A stretch of DNA of 64,000 bases from positions 1-64,000 of the forward strand of contig JAJCXK010000071.1 in assembly GCA_029263475.1 (NCBI GenBank), in the 5' to 3' direction. The notes below the pieces were generated by a model. It had not been told where the DNA came from and searched no databases. It was given only the letters and a program-made list of their open reading frames with translations. A program made the translations under genes and the position numbers. Position 1 is the first letter of the stretch. Each line of letters starts with the position of its first letter. This document shows positions 27,365-36,697 of the stretch, piece after piece. The stretch comes from Candidatus Nitrosopumilus sp. (GTDB lineage: Archaea; Thermoproteota; Nitrososphaeria; Nitrososphaerales; Nitrosopumilaceae).

Positions 27365-27646
27365 CTATTTCATGTCTACTGACATTCTACTCATATTGAG
27401 TACTTCAAATTCACTTACGCCATCTACTGCTCTTATGGCTGCTTCCAATGCATCCATTTGACCTTCTTTATCTTCGACAATAAACTCTGCCTTTATGCAT
27501 TCTAATCCGAATGCCAATGGTTCTTTTGCATGTCTTTTCATTGAAATCCCATCTTTTAATGATGATTTTATAGATTCAGCCAATTTATCAAGATCTACTT
27601 CCATTCCCTTAGGGAGAATTTTAGTGATTAGCAATAATTGAGCCAT
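27365..27646 (-). CDS. ef1b: Elongation factor 1-beta
   Basis: A 93-residue aEF1B: it begins [14 protein letters not shown], carries the [19 protein letters not shown] core and ends in a helix-strand pair. It exchanges GDP for GTP on aEF1A. It lies 4 bp after the Zn-ribbon gene and abuts cdc48. Confidence 0.93.
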   Translation of the reverse strand: MAQLLLITKILPKGMEVDLDKLAESIKSSLKDGISMKRHAKEPLAFGLECIKAEFIVEDKEGQMDALEAAIRAVDGVSEFEVLNMSRMSVDMK

Positions 27647-27650
27647 ATTT

Positions 27651-27833
27651 TTAAGGTCCCTGAAAATTACATGAAGAACAAGTATAGTCTCTTGCCGCTT
27701 CCCTGCAACTTTGACATCTCCAAATTAAATCCACGCCACAACCCGGGCAGTTAAATTTCACGCATTTATCATTAGGCATAATATGTCTGTGACAGCAACT
27801 ACATGTTGGTAATGAAATAGTAGATGACGACAT
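27651..27833 (-). CDS. Zn-ribbon RNA-binding-type protein (translation-linked)
   Basis: About 60 residues with four Cys pairs: TCSCCHR, FNCPGCG, WRCQSCR and YTCSSCN. The layout matches the archaeal double zinc-ribbon family predicted to act in translation (COG2888 type), usually next to aEF1B as here. I take the Met at 27833 (MSSSTISLP); ATG at 27857 is the alternative. Confidence 0.82.
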   Translation of the reverse strand: MSSSTISLPTCSCCHRHIMPNDKCVKFNCPGCGVDLIWRCQSCREAARDYTCSSCNFQGP

Positions 27834-27886
27834 GTTCAAATTTTCTGCAAACATCATTTATACCTTCCCTAAAAATTAAACTTGAT

Positions 27887-29035
27887 TTAACGTAGTTTTT
27901 TAACTTCGCTACTCATTAGAATCTGAACTGTTTTCATGGAACCTTTCAATCCTAGTAATCGAATAATTGATCCGGTGTGAAAGTCAAAATCATCTTTTTC
28001 AGAAATTTCTTTAATTATTTCCGGAGTGATGGAATCAAATAATTGGTTTATTGTATTGTTGTCAATTCTTTCCAAAATTTTTCGTGCCAATGACTGTTTT
28101 TCAAACTCTTTGCCAAATCTTGAAGTCCATCTTTTTTGATATTGATTAAGATCGCTCTGGTTACCTGTTTTTAAAAATTTGGAAATTGCTTGTCCTGCAA
28201 AAATGCCTCCCATGCCACTAGTGAAAATTCCTCCTGCAGTTGTTGGTTTTGCTTGTCCTGCGGCATCTCCTATGAACACTGTTTCATTTTCTACAAATTT
28301 TTTAATGGGGCCTTTAATCCATATGGGTGCAAAAATTTTCCTTATGGTTGAAAATTCACCCCTATCTTTGAGAAAACTATCCATTACTTCTGAAACATTG
28401 ATGCCTCTTCCTGCAATACCTACTTTCCCTTTACCCTCACTTGAAGGTATTATCCATGCAAAAAATCCCGGATACTTTTCTTGATCAAAAATCACTTCTA
28501 CCTTTCCGTTCCTGATCCACTTTGCGTAAATTTCATACTGTGCTGATGATAAAATTCCTGTCCTATCTCTGTGAATGAGTGAAGATACTCCCCTGGCATC
28601 GACAAAAATGCTGCAATCTATGTGTTCCTCATTTGTTCTAATGCCAGTTTTTGTTTTTTCTTGAAAACTTGTTCTTACTTTAATAATTGTCCCGTTATTT
28701 TGAGCCTGAAATGCTATTTGCTTATCTAGCTCTCTTCTGCTGATTTCAATAACTTTTTGCTTTTTTGAATTAATTGTAAAACTATTTCCACTTGGAGATG
28801 TGATCTTTGCATGTTCTATTTTATGTTCAAAAGTTTTTCTAAATGGGATAATACCTATCTCGTTTAATCCTGAAATGCTGACAAGACCTCCACAATGCTC
28901 TGGTGTTCCGATCTCGTAATCTTCTTCAATCACAAGTACTGTGAACCCCTTTGAGGAAATCTCCCTGGCACATAGCAATCCTGAAATACTTCCACCTGCA
29001 ATCACTACATCAAAACCCACAGATATGGTTTCCAA
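27887..29035 (-). CDS. Geranylgeranyl reductase-family FAD oxidoreductase
   Basis: A 382-residue flavoprotein with an N-terminal dinucleotide-binding motif (VIAGGSISGLLCAREI), the second FAD motif FIGDAAGQAKPTTAGGI and the substrate-site phrase PGFFAWIIPS. Members saturate the isoprenoid chains of archaeal lipids or quinones. Start context ATG is AT-rich. It precedes the zinc-ribbon operon on the same strand by about 50 bp but has its own probable promoter upstream. Confidence 0.87.
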   Translation of the reverse strand: METISVGFDVVIAGGSISGLLCAREISSKGFTVLVIEEDYEIGTPEHCGGLVSISGLNEIGIIPFRKTFEHKIEHAKITSPSGNSFTINSKKQKVIEISRRELDKQIAFQAQNNGTIIKVRTSFQEKTKTGIRTNEEHIDCSIFVDARGVSSLIHRDRTGILSSAQYEIYAKWIRNGKVEVIFDQEKYPGFFAWIIPSSEGKGKVGIAGRGINVSEVMDSFLKDRGEFSTIRKIFAPIWIKGPIKKFVENETVFIGDAAGQAKPTTAGGIFTSGMGGIFAGQAISKFLKTGNQSDLNQYQKRWTSRFGKEFEKQSLARKILERIDNNTINQLFDSITPEIIKEISEKDDFDFHTGSIIRLLGLKGSMKTVQILMSSEVKKLR

Positions 29036-29401
29036 ATCAATTATTTAATTCAAAAGAAATGGATGATAATCACACTATTATTGCAAAATTTGATATTCTA
29101 AATTTCATTTATTGAGTCGGTGTTCAAAATATTCAAAAATATGTTAAGATATTAGAATCAAAAATAATTATATTTTTGATGATGGTTCTAATACTGATCT
29201 TGAATTTTCAAAAATACTATTTACTTGATGCTAATGATTGGATGAACAAATGAATGGTATGGTGTCTGTTGTAAAATGAAATAGTATTTTTGTAAAATTA
29301 TATTCCTGTGTTTGATTGTTATTTCAAGATTAAGATTTTGAATCCAAGTACTGTGTTCATATGGGTGTGCTGGAGTCAGTCATTCGGGTCGTTGTATTTT
29401 T
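29036..29401. other. AT-rich intergenic stretch without a recognisable gene
   Basis: About 365 bases upstream of the flavoprotein gene. Very AT-rich, with no frame, tRNA or strong hairpin that I can support. Confidence 0.5.
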
Positions 29402-29521
29402 TTAATTTTCCTGTTTTTGGAGACGTTGTTTCCTGCACTTGTTACAAATGGCCTCAAAGATTTCATCGTCAAACACTAGTGATACTCCTGAAGAGTGACA
29501 TTTTGAACATAATCCTTTCAT
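29402..29521 (-). CDS. Zinc-ribbon microprotein (39 aa)
   Basis: A 39-residue ATG frame: MKGLCSKCHSSG at the start and AICNKCRKQ near the end give two C-x2-C pairs 16 residues apart, the pattern of a minimal zinc ribbon, with a basic tail. It sits alone in an otherwise empty 740-base gap. The pattern makes it likely to be real. Function is unknown. Confidence 0.6.
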   Translation of the reverse strand: MKGLCSKCHSSGVSLVFDDEIFEAICNKCRKQRLQKQEN

Positions 29522-29777
29522 GGAATTCTAGTGATAATTAGAAGAAATTTGAATGATGTTGTTGAAATTTGATTCGATCATGGTCAACAGTTTTTCAGGT
29601 TTGAAATTAACTATATTTTATGTAATGTAAGCCGTGAACAAAGTATCTTTGAATCTGTCTTGGATTTGGTGTCTGATCATTAATTATTTCAAATTTAACG
29701 TGCTAAATTTTGTAAATATGGGCAGTTTGATGTTTTAAATTCAAAAGTTTTTCATTAAACCTATTTTTCATGATTGT

Positions 29778-30131
29778 ATGGGAGATATCAAACAGGTTAT
29801 CGTAGTCAGAACTGATCTTGGCATGGGGAAAGGAAAGATTGCCGCACAAGTGGGACATGCTTGTGTTCTCGGAGCTGAACATGTAAGAAAATCGCATCCT
29901 GAGTGGTATCGTGAATGGTGGGGAGGACAGGAAAAGGTGGTCGTTAAAGTCTCTGGAATCAAAGATTTACAAGAAGTAAAAAGACACGTGATTGATTTGA
30001 ATCTTCCTTGGTCTGAAGTAACTGACGCTGGCCATACCCAAATTACCCCTGGTACAACAACATGTATTTCAATTGGACCTGCTCCTGAAAATTTGATTGA
30101 TAGAATAACTGGCGATTTAAAATTACTATGA
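29778..30131 (+). CDS. pth2: Peptidyl-tRNA hydrolase, Pth2 type
   Basis: A 117-residue Pth2: KQVIVVRTDLGMGKGKIAAQVGHA at the N-terminus and DAGHTQITPGTTTCISIGPAP at the C-terminus are the family signatures. It frees tRNA from dropped-off peptidyl-tRNA. It is an independent gene with an AT-rich upstream region. Confidence 0.95.
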   Translation: MGDIKQVIVVRTDLGMGKGKIAAQVGHACVLGAEHVRKSHPEWYREWWGGQEKVVVKVSGIKDLQEVKRHVIDLNLPWSEVTDAGHTQITPGTTTCISIGPAPENLIDRITGDLKLL

Positions 30132-30150
30132 ACTGCATTTTGTTGGAATA

Positions 30151-30159
30151 AGATATAAC
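30151..30159 (+). promoter_or_regulatory. TATA box (AGATATAAC)
   Basis: The element lies about 29 bp upstream of ATG 30184, fitting a leaderless or short-leader transcript of the secreted propeller gene. Confidence 0.5.
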
Positions 30160-30183
30160 AAGGCTATCGTTGTTTTTTATTAT

Positions 30184-31785
30184 ATGAATAAGAAAGGACT
30201 CTTGGTTGTTCTATTTTTTGGCGGAATCATGGTAACTTCTGGGTTTGGACTTCAAAACATGATGACTCCTCCTGAACAAGATGCACCTGATTTGACATTG
30301 ACTGGAACTCCGTCTGACAATTTTCCTGATGAGCAACGAGCTCAATTTTGCGGTTCAAGTAATGCAAAGTCAACAATCTATGTCAAAGAATTTTCAATTC
30401 CTACATTATGCACAAATCCATTATCTGTTGTAACTGATTATGATGGAAACGTCTGGTTCACTCAAACTAATACCGGAAAATTGGCAAAGTTTGATCCGGT
30501 TACAGAAATGTTCACCGAATATGAAAATCCGTTGTGGCCTCAGGGTGCACGTTCAATGATGTGGGGAATTGATTATGCTCCAGATGGAAACGTCTGGTTC
30601 ACTGATGAATCATATGATTCTATATGGAAGTTTTCTACAATTGATGAAAGATATGATAGGTTGTCATATCCTTCTGAAGGAAATTCTTTGCCACAAAGAC
30701 TACTGGTGGATGGTTCTCAAATAATTATTAATGATTTCACTGGAAACAAGTTGACATTTTTGGATCCAAATCAATCTGGAGATGACATTAACTATCTCAG
30801 CATTCCGTCCCCTGTGGATGAGTCCGTAACTGCTGGGTTCGCAGTGGATGCGAATGACAATATCTGGTACACTAACTGGCTATTCCAGCAAGGCGGAGTC
30901 TTGGTAAAATTTAATCAAAATGGATATCTTGATTCTGTTGCAAATTCTGATGACAAATTCCTTCCATTGCTTGACTTTATCGAGGTTTATCAGCTTCCTC
31001 CAGAACTACTTACTCCAAATGGTGCAGAGGTTACAGATGATGGGATGATTTGGTTGGCAGATACCACGTCATCATCGTTCTTTAGTTTTGATCCATTGAC
31101 TGAACAGTTCGTGCAATATGTGACTGCTGATCCGTTGCTAAGCACGTATGGCAACCAGACTGGGATAGTGAAATCTCCTATTTCTAGACCATACTGGGTT
31201 GAATCTGATGATCATGGAAGAATTGTTTTTAATGAGCAAACTGCAAATAATATTTCCGTAATGGATCCAAAATCTCAATCTCTTGTAGAATACCATGTTC
31301 CTTCAAAGAATCCTAATTGGGGCGACTGTGATCCTGGCACTGGTACTGTATTGAATGATTGTGGTGTTGCCCAAATTTTTGATTTTACTGTTGATGGTGA
31401 AAAGATTTGGTTCACTGAATGGGTTGAAAATAATATTGGAGTTGTTGACACGTCTATTCCGTTACCCTTGGAAATCCAGTTTGATTTGGATTCTATGATC
31501 CTTGCTCCTGGAAACTCACAAGACTTTGATTTTGTTATCGTTTCTAAATCTGAAGAGAATGTGGATGCTGTTTCATTAGTGATGTCCTCGACAAGGGATT
31601 TTCTAAGTGTTAGTGCCGATGATAAATCCACTTCTGCGTTCAAACTAAATTCTGATTCTACCGTGTTAATTTCAACTACAATTCATGCTTCTGAAGATGC
31701 TATTCCTGGAACATACAAAGTCTTACTTGGTGTACAATTACCTGAAGTAGCGATTAGCAAATATGTTACAGTGACAATAGGGTGA
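30184..31785 (+). CDS. Secreted beta-propeller protein (virginiamycin B lyase/NHL-like)
   Basis: A 533-residue protein with an N-terminal signal peptide or anchor (residues 5-22). Repeated blades contain the phrase DGNVWFT or similar (GNVWFTQTNTGKLAKFDP, GNVWFTDESYDSIWKF, DNIWYTNW, MIWLADTTSSSFFSFDP), the pattern of Vgb-like propellers. A C-terminal beta domain of about 100 residues follows (LAPGNSQDFDF). It probably acts outside the cell. Lyase activity is not implied. Its stop overlaps the truD start by 4 bp. Confidence 0.82.
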   Translation: MNKKGLLVVLFFGGIMVTSGFGLQNMMTPPEQDAPDLTLTGTPSDNFPDEQRAQFCGSSNAKSTIYVKEFSIPTLCTNPLSVVTDYDGNVWFTQTNTGKLAKFDPVTEMFTEYENPLWPQGARSMMWGIDYAPDGNVWFTDESYDSIWKFSTIDERYDRLSYPSEGNSLPQRLLVDGSQIIINDFTGNKLTFLDPNQSGDDINYLSIPSPVDESVTAGFAVDANDNIWYTNWLFQQGGVLVKFNQNGYLDSVANSDDKFLPLLDFIEVYQLPPELLTPNGAEVTDDGMIWLADTTSSSFFSFDPLTEQFVQYVTADPLLSTYGNQTGIVKSPISRPYWVESDDHGRIVFNEQTANNISVMDPKSQSLVEYHVPSKNPNWGDCDPGTGTVLNDCGVAQIFDFTVDGEKIWFTEWVENNIGVVDTSIPLPLEIQFDLDSMILAPGNSQDFDFVIVSKSEENVDAVSLVMSSTRDFLSVSADDKSTSAFKLNSDSTVLISTTIHASEDAIPGTYKVLLGVQLPEVAISKYVTVTIG

Positions 31786-32981
31786 TACCTGACTTAGATT
31801 CTCAAATTGGAATAACCGTTTACAGTACCCAGTTTACTGGGATTGGAGGGAAAATTAGAGTCCAGTCAAAAGACTTTGAAGTAACAGAATTAATTTCTGA
31901 AAAAATTCAAAATTCCATAAATGATCAAAGCGGTTATGCCGTGTACAATCTGAAAAAGAAAAAAATTGATACCAATCATGCGCTATCTGGCATCTTTAGG
32001 CAAAAGGGTATTCGTCTTAAGGCTCTTGGACTAAAAGACGCATCGGCTATAACCGAACAGTTTGTCTGCTCTGGAAATAAGGGAAGGGCGATTGAAAATT
32101 TTTCAACCGACAAATATTCACTAGAGCATCTTGGATTTGTAAAAAAACCCCTATCAAAAAAAGACATGATTGGAAATCATTTCAAATTAAAAATTACCGG
32201 GTGTCAAAGCGGCTTATCTGATTTTACAGAACATAACAAAATCCTGAATTTTTATGGCTATCAGAGATTTGGTTCAAAAAGACCTGTTACCCATCTTATT
32301 GGAAAGGCAATCTTACAAAGGGATTTCAAAAAAGCAGTTGATTTGATACTATCCTTCACTTCTTCATACGATTCAAAAGAAAATACAGAGATTCGTGAAA
32401 AACTTTCAGATGTGGAAAACTATGGAAAATATCTTGATAAAGTTCCTTTGCAGATGGATATTGAGCGAATGGTTCTAAAGGAAATGATTGAGCATGGCGA
32501 GCCGATTCGCGCAATTCGAATTATTCCCGTTTCTCTGAGGCGATTTTATGTTCAGGCATATCAATCGTTTATCTTCAATCAATCTCTAAGTACTGCATTT
32601 TTGGATGGTGAGGATCTGTTTGAGGCACAATCTGGTGATGTCTGTTTTGACTCACACAGTATCATTGGAAAATATGGTAAAGGATCGGATCAGAGATTGG
32701 CATTGCCCTTTGTAGGTTACTCTTATTATAAAAAAACAAGATTTGACTTTCAAATCTCAAAAATATTGGAGCGTGAGGAGATTTCTCCAAAGGATTTTTT
32801 CATTAAGGAAATGCAGGAAGTAAGCAGTGAGGGTGGTTTTAGACATGCTGCAATAAGATGTTCTGATTATGAATCCCACTGTGATGATGTGGTTGAATTT
32901 TCTCTATCTAGAGGATCTTTTGCCACGATTTTGTTAAGAGAAATAATGAAGCCTGCAAATCCCATGCTAGCTTGTTTTTGA
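31782..32981 (+). CDS. truD: tRNA pseudouridine synthase D
   Basis: A 399-residue TruD. The catalytic Asp is in LGLKDASAITEQ, the N-terminal RVQSKDFEVTE and the NFYGYQRFGSKRPVTHLIG motif are typical, and the insertion domain lies after about residue 190. It makes pseudouridine at position 13 of tRNA. The start is GTG overlapping the upstream stop. Confidence 0.92.
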   Translation: MIPDLDSQIGITVYSTQFTGIGGKIRVQSKDFEVTELISEKIQNSINDQSGYAVYNLKKKKIDTNHALSGIFRQKGIRLKALGLKDASAITEQFVCSGNKGRAIENFSTDKYSLEHLGFVKKPLSKKDMIGNHFKLKITGCQSGLSDFTEHNKILNFYGYQRFGSKRPVTHLIGKAILQRDFKKAVDLILSFTSSYDSKENTEIREKLSDVENYGKYLDKVPLQMDIERMVLKEMIEHGEPIRAIRIIPVSLRRFYVQAYQSFIFNQSLSTAFLDGEDLFEAQSGDVCFDSHSIIGKYGKGSDQRLALPFVGYSYYKKTRFDFQISKILEREEISPKDFFIKEMQEVSSEGGFRHAAIRCSDYESHCDDVVEFSLSRGSFATILLREIMKPANPMLACF

Positions 32982-33104
32982 GGTTCTTTTTTACAAACTT
33001 TACGTATTCTTGAATTAATGTATTTTAAAGAAAACCTGAATAATTTGGAAAACATGATGTATGATGATCGTCTTTATTCTGACTCCCTTTATTCGCGAAA
33101 CCTG

Positions 33105-33308
33105 CTATTTCCTTCTGAGAAATACAAATCCTGCACATAAAGTGATTATTCCTACCATCAAAATTTGTATCCCATACGTAATCCAGTCTGGATTGGAATG
33201 CATGAATGATGACTCTGGGCCTAACATTGATCTGCCCTGAAGGTGAAATATGATGCCAAAAATACTTGAAATGGAGCCTATTATGACTAGGCTTTTCCCT
33301 ATTTTCAT
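33105..33308 (-). CDS. Small two-helix membrane protein
   Basis: A protein of 67 residues (or 74 if it starts at 33329) with two hydrophobic helices separated by a polar loop containing several Ser and a Trp (SNPDWITYG), ending FLRRK. Unrecognised. Confidence 0.55.
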   Translation of the reverse strand: MKIGKSLVIIGSISSIFGIIFHLQGRSMLGPESSFMHSNPDWITYGIQILMVGIITLCAGFVFLRRK

Positions 33309-33410
33309 GTTTTTCTTTTTACATTCCATTAAAAAAGGGTAAAGAGAATTGATAGTTTGACCAAATGATTTTTTGATTCAGTTTTTAATTATTTTTTTTT
33401 AAAATCAGGC

Positions 33411-34097
33411 ATGGTTAGCTGGAATGAAACGCAAGAATCTAGCAGCCATGGCCACATGGGGCTGATCTTATTTGCCACTTCTGCCACTCTGGCCGTCATT
33501 TTATTTTTAATTTTTCATCCTCAGATAGAATCCATCAACAAAGAATCTCCAATTCTGATTAACATCATGTTCATTCCTGCGATGGCTGTGGGATTTCTAT
33601 ACGGAATTAGGATTACTCAGAGGGCTGTAAATCCTTCGGAAATTCGCAGTCCAATCAAAAGATCAATTGTAAAAATATTCTTATTCTTTTTTGTCATTGG
33701 TGGCATGTTCAGTTCTGTAAACTTTGCAATAAACGGAGGCAGTGTAATGCCTAGTATTGAAATTTTGGAAGGTGGCCTTTTACCTTGGGTGAATAGCTTT
33801 GTTTCGGCGAATGGCGGTGCAACTTTCCTGATTCTTACTAGCATCGGACTCATGGCGGCTGCGACCAAAAGGATTGTTGGAATGGATGCTGGATTCCTAA
33901 ACAGGATGGTGACCTTTGTCGGAACCTTCGTATTCTTTACAATGCTCGTTCTAAGCTTCACAAAATCTGATCCTACATCTTCGGGCGTCTTCTTGTATAC
34001 GTTTTATCAGGCAGGCATTGTGGGTGGGGCATTTTACGCAATGAACCAACTTACTAAAAACAAAAACATGTTTGAAGATTTTAAAAATGGATTCTAG
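33411..34097 (+). CDS. Polytopic membrane protein, unknown
   Basis: A 228-residue protein with a short N-terminal tail rich in Ser and His and about six or seven membrane helices. The last helix (TFYQAGIVGGAFYAMN) resembles the last helix of the membrane protein at 46822 (FLYQLGITIGILMG), so the two may be distant paralogs. No transport or enzyme motif is recognised. The convergent gene at 34099 ends 1 bp away. Confidence 0.65.
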   Translation: MVSWNETQESSSHGHMGLILFATSATLAVILFLIFHPQIESINKESPILINIMFIPAMAVGFLYGIRITQRAVNPSEIRSPIKRSIVKIFLFFFVIGGMFSSVNFAINGGSVMPSIEILEGGLLPWVNSFVSANGGATFLILTSIGLMAAATKRIVGMDAGFLNRMVTFVGTFVFFTMLVLSFTKSDPTSSGVFLYTFYQAGIVGGAFYAMNQLTKNKNMFEDFKNGF

Positions 34098-34098
34098 C

Positions 34099-34353
34099 CT
34101 ATTCCCATTCTGAAGGATCTACAAATATGCCTGACGCCTCATTGTTGATTCTTTCTCTGTATTTCACACATTCGTCAGCCTTAAAATTGTCCGCCTTGCA
34201 TTCGTTAAATTGTATTGTATTGTCTCTTGATATGTTATCTGCAAACAACACATCTCCCCCTATTGCCAATGCGATAAGTGCCACTGCTGCAAGACTTGCT
34301 GAAACCAGAATCATAGAATATCCTACCTGTGCGTGATTGCGAGGGTCTTTCAT
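34099..34353 (-). CDS. Small membrane-anchored protein
   Basis: An 84-residue protein with one membrane helix (about residues 11-34) and a C-terminal polar domain with two Cys (NECKADNFKADECVKY) that could form a disulfide outside the cell. Unrecognised. Confidence 0.6.
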   Translation of the reverse strand: MKDPRNHAQVGYSMILVSASLAAVALIALAIGGDVLFADNISRDNTIQFNECKADNFKADECVKYRERINNEASGIFVDPSEWE

Positions 34354-34443
34354 TTACCAGAAATCGATTACCCTTGAATTTAATCTTTTCAAGTGGATAT
34401 TTTGCGATCAAATACGTGACACTAGAAAATTTTTTGGGAAAAA

Positions 34444-34974
34444 TTGAAAAGAAAGTACCTGAAAATACCTTCATTGAGCATCCAAATCCTTCAATATGAG
34501 TTTCTAGGCCCAATTCCACTTGAAGAATGGGGTCCTCCTATGGAAAAATTGGTCTATTTGATTCTCTCCTTTGATAAAGACAAATTCAATATTCTCTATG
34601 TCGGAAAATGTGAAAAGACTGATGATGAATCATTTTTCACTCAACATCCGAGTCATAGCTGTTGGACTAAGAATATGGGGTATGAAAAATCATTATTTTT
34701 GGCAATCCTGCCTTTGTTTGAATCTGGTGATGGTGAGAGACAAAATGTTGTGAACAGAATTGTATCTCTCTACAAACCCGTGTGTAATTCTGCTGATGTT
34801 GCAGAAACAAAACCTGACTATGTTGTGAGAAAATCTGAAAAAATGAATCATGAACCTGAAAAGATCTCTTGCCTTTGCTGTGGTTCTGAAATGGTTCCTG
34901 AGAAAATTCTTAAAAAATCCACGCTTTTTAGATGCACTGGTTGCGGATTGAGCGATACAAAGGTTAACTCTTGA
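34444..34974 (+). CDS. GIY-YIG-like protein with C-terminal zinc ribbon
   Basis: A 176-residue protein (TTG start). The segment LVYLILSF followed by ILYVGKC has the strand pattern of GIY-YIG nucleases (Y-L-I about 10 residues before Y-V-G). A Glu-rich helix and the ending YKPVCN resemble the rest of that fold. A zinc ribbon closes the protein (SCLCCGSEM and FRCTGCGLS). Nuclease activity is an inference, since the usual catalytic Arg is not clear. The 3' end overlaps the convergent gene by 11 bp. Confidence 0.65.
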   Translation: MKRKYLKIPSLSIQILQYEFLGPIPLEEWGPPMEKLVYLILSFDKDKFNILYVGKCEKTDDESFFTQHPSHSCWTKNMGYEKSLFLAILPLFESGDGERQNVVNRIVSLYKPVCNSADVAETKPDYVVRKSEKMNHEPEKISCLCCGSEMVPEKILKKSTLFRCTGCGLSDTKVNS

Positions 34975-35197
34975 CTTTATTTTGAACATCAAATAGCTGT
35001 AACGTTAGTAAATCTATTGCTTTTTTCAAGTGCTGAAATTCATTTATTGAATGCATTTGACCCTCTACCAAGGCTCTTTGAATCTTGATTAAGTTCTTTT
35101 GTTGTTCATCTGTTGCAACAATTTCCATGGCATTAAGTTTTGAAAGTAAATTGTCTAGATCCTTCAGCATCTCGTCAGACGGCTTGTGTTTATCCAT
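34964..35197 (-). CDS. Small helical coiled-coil protein
   Basis: A 77-residue protein, almost all helical with heptad-like Leu spacing (MLKDLDNLLSKLNAMEI, HLKKAIDLLTLQLFDVQNKV). It overlaps the convergent gene by 11 bp. Unknown role. Confidence 0.6.
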   Translation of the reverse strand: MDKHKPSDEMLKDLDNLLSKLNAMEIVATDEQQKNLIKIQRALVEGQMHSINEFQHLKKAIDLLTLQLFDVQNKVKS

Positions 35198-35229
35198 ATT
35201 TTATCAAAATAATTTTGACATATGAATCG

Positions 35230-35382
35230 TTACAAAAGCTCCTCGTCAATCTTTCGAATGGGGTCGATGTATTGCCTACACGTGCATGTTGGAATTTGAC
35301 ATTTCCCTGCCTTGATTATGGAATCACTATTTTGATTTGGTGCGTGAACTTCATCCGTGTGATGACATCTGTTACAGTTCAT
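35230..35382 (-). CDS. Zinc-binding microprotein (50 aa)
   Basis: A 50-residue ATG frame in the 220-base gap before the alcohol dehydrogenase gene. It has MNCNRCHHTDEVH (C-x2-C-H-H) and KCQIPTCTCRQY (C-x5-C-x-C), enough ligands for at least one zinc ion, and an acidic-basic tail. TTG at 35403 would add seven residues. It is not recognised, but the ligand pattern favours a real gene. Confidence 0.55.
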   Translation of the reverse strand: MNCNRCHHTDEVHAPNQNSDSIIKAGKCQIPTCTCRQYIDPIRKIDEELL

Positions 35383-35418
35383 ATCGAAAATCCATTTCTT
35401 CAATACCTTGTCAGCAAA

Positions 35419-36453
35419 TTACGGAATTAAAACTGCCCTTGCTTCTATTTTGGAATCTTTTAATCTCTTGAGTGCTTCATTTGCTTCCTCTAATGGGAAT
35501 ACTTGGGAGATCACTTCGATATTTTTTTCATCGCATATCTTGATGACCTGTTCCATATCTTTTGTGGATCCTATCAGAGTGCCCCTGATCGTCTTTTCCT
35601 CAAATGCCATAAATGTAGGATTCTTCCCCACAGTTGCAATGACAATAAGACCTCCTTTTTTCACTGATTTTATCGCCGTATCTGTAACAATATCTGCTGG
35701 TGCAAAAACTATCGCTGCATCCAACATCCCGTGTTTTTCCTTTAATGCTGTAAGAAACTCTTCTTGATTTTCAGAAAATATCATGGTGTCTATTGCGCCT
35801 AATCTTTTTGCAACATCTAGGTGATTTTCTGATCTGGAGAATGCGACTACCTCACAATCTTCTACTTTTGCAAATTGTACTGCCATATGACCAACTCCTC
35901 CTATTCCAAAGATTCCTATTTTCTTCTTTGGCTTTGGTTCTGATGCTTTTACTGCTTTGAACGCTGTAATTCCTGCGCAAAATAACGGTGCGGCATATTC
36001 AGGTTTCATATTTTCTGGAATTTTGGTGGCAAAGTCTTCTATGACCGTGATGTATTCTGTATATCCTCCCTTGAAAGATTCCCCTGTAATCACTGACGAT
36101 TCACAGAGATATTCTTTCCCCTCGTTACAATATTGGCATTCATTGCACGCCTCTAACAGTGGTGTAATGCCAGCTCTGTCTCCAACTTTGAATTTTGTTA
36201 CCTTGTCTCCAATCTGAACTATTTTCCCAACTACCTCGTGACCTGGAATAGTTGGCAGCGCTGGAGGAATTCCAAGGTCTTTCCAGTCTCCTTCTATCCC
36301 GTGAAGCTGAGAATGACAGACGCCGCAGGCCTCAATTTTTAGCAAAATTTCATTTGATCTTTTAATTTCATGTCTGTCAATTTGAGTAAGTTTTAGCGGG
36401 TGTGTTTCAATCTTTGCACATTCTGAAAGTACCATCGCACGCATTTTTTCCAT
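35419..36453 (-). CDS. Zinc-dependent alcohol dehydrogenase
   Basis: A 344-residue medium-chain dehydrogenase. Catalytic zinc ligands are seen in CGVCHSQ and PGHEVVG. Structural zinc Cys are in EACNECQYCNEGKEYLC, and the cofactor site is GIGGVGHMAVQFA. It oxidises alcohols or reduces aldehydes with NAD(P). The substrate is unknown. It is monocistronic. Confidence 0.9.
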   Translation of the reverse strand: MEKMRAMVLSECAKIETHPLKLTQIDRHEIKRSNEILLKIEACGVCHSQLHGIEGDWKDLGIPPALPTIPGHEVVGKIVQIGDKVTKFKVGDRAGITPLLEACNECQYCNEGKEYLCESSVITGESFKGGYTEYITVIEDFATKIPENMKPEYAAPLFCAGITAFKAVKASEPKPKKKIGIFGIGGVGHMAVQFAKVEDCEVVAFSRSENHLDVAKRLGAIDTMIFSENQEEFLTALKEKHGMLDAAIVFAPADIVTDTAIKSVKKGGLIVIATVGKNPTFMAFEEKTIRGTLIGSTKDMEQVIKICDEKNIEVISQVFPLEEANEALKRLKDSKIEARAVLIP

Positions 36454-36527
36454 AGTCTTACGCTAAAAACATGAAATTTTAAGATTCGTTATTTCATTTT
36501 TTTTATTTGTGATGTGATTGTTGTGAA

Positions 36528-36665
36528 TTGACACTCTTAGACTCATATGGGATTAATTGCATATGTAGTCATCCAGCGGATGTTGAAATTATCATCAATC
36601 TGATAAATCCGATGGCCAGAGATTGGGCTATCCTAAGCAATAGACCAATCTCGCTTTTACACTAA
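36528..36665 (+). CDS. Possible small protein (45 aa)
   Basis: A TTG-started frame of 45 codons in the gap between two genes. It has NCICSHPADVEI and a mixed hydrophobic helix (IIINLINPMARDWAIL). Composition looks protein-like and the Cys-x-Cys-x-His is suggestive, but there is no other support. Confidence 0.3.
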   Translation: MTLLDSYGINCICSHPADVEIIINLINPMARDWAILSNRPISLLH

Positions 36666-36697
36666 GATTTATTTGCAAAATTCATGTAATGTAAAAC

